Assembly: GCA_965660955.1 (NCBI GenBank)
Contig: CBFIBY010000157.1
Coordinates: forward strand, 1-5,811
DNA: 5,811 nucleotides
Direction of reading: 5' to 3'
Origin: UBA2040 sp965660955
GTDB taxonomy: Bacteria; Bacteroidota; Bacteroidia; Flavobacteriales_D; Crocinitomicaceae
The notes beneath the pieces were generated by a model. That model was not told the origin of the DNA, made no database searches, and saw only the letters and a program-made list of their open reading frames with translations. Positions 5,804 through 5,811 of this stretch are shown one piece after another; position 1 is the stretch's first letter, and every line of letters starts with the position of its first letter. The translations under genes were made by a program, and so were the position numbers.

Positions 5804-5811
5804 GCCAATTG

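Noticed and set aside
5777..5811. Short open frame from ATG 5777 running off the window (MGICGTFRIAN)
   Set aside because: It is only about 11 codons, lies across the palindrome, and has no recognisable similarity; too little to call a gene.

Overview
The window looks like chromosomal DNA from an AT-rich member of the Bacteroidota, probably Flavobacteriia-like. This rests on the low GC, starts preceded by A-rich tracts instead of Shine-Dalgarno sequences, one promoter close to the Bacteroidota consensus (TTG-N17-23-TAnnTTTG), two short lipoprotein signals, and the rimK/AspA-like/retropepsin-like gene order. The assignment is inference; no rRNA or species marker is present.

Left block (1-2395): the 3' two thirds of an ElaA-type GNAT acetyltransferase gene enters from the left edge. 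After 13 nt comes a complete M13 (neprilysin/PepO-like) zinc metallopeptidase with a lipoprotein signal. A strong intrinsic terminator (13-bp stem, 4-nt loop, T-run) closes this unit.

Middle block (2396-3243): about 200 bp with nothing recognisable is followed by what I read as a decayed C-terminal end of a VOC/glyoxalase-fold gene. It has no start and no N-terminal half. Immediately after it lies a small predicted lipoprotein of 176 aa built from two ungapped 67-residue copies of one Cys-containing domain. This is the least characterised gene here.

Right block (3244-5716): a good Bacteroidota-type promoter just after the lipoprotein stop, and a roughly 110-nt leader carrying three copies of an ACGTGG core (one inverted), precede a compact three-gene operon. 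The genes are RimK (ribosomal protein S6 glutamate ligase, ATP-grasp), an AspA/AstE-family zinc hydrolase of the M14 carboxypeptidase superfamily that overlaps rimK by 26 nt, and a PF05618-type retropepsin-like protease related to Pseudomonas RimB, with a GTG start 11 nt downstream. My reading is a cassette in which RimK adds glutamates to a protein C-terminus while one or both hydrolases trim them. That would be a bacterial parallel to tubulin glutamylation by TTLL ligases and deglutamylation by M14-type CCP enzymes. The RimK and RimB-like assignments follow established families; the role of the AspA/AstE-like enzyme is hypothesis.

Right edge (5717-5811): no gene is visible, but there is a weak AT-only inverted repeat and a perfect 20-bp palindrome that may be a dispersed genomic repeat.
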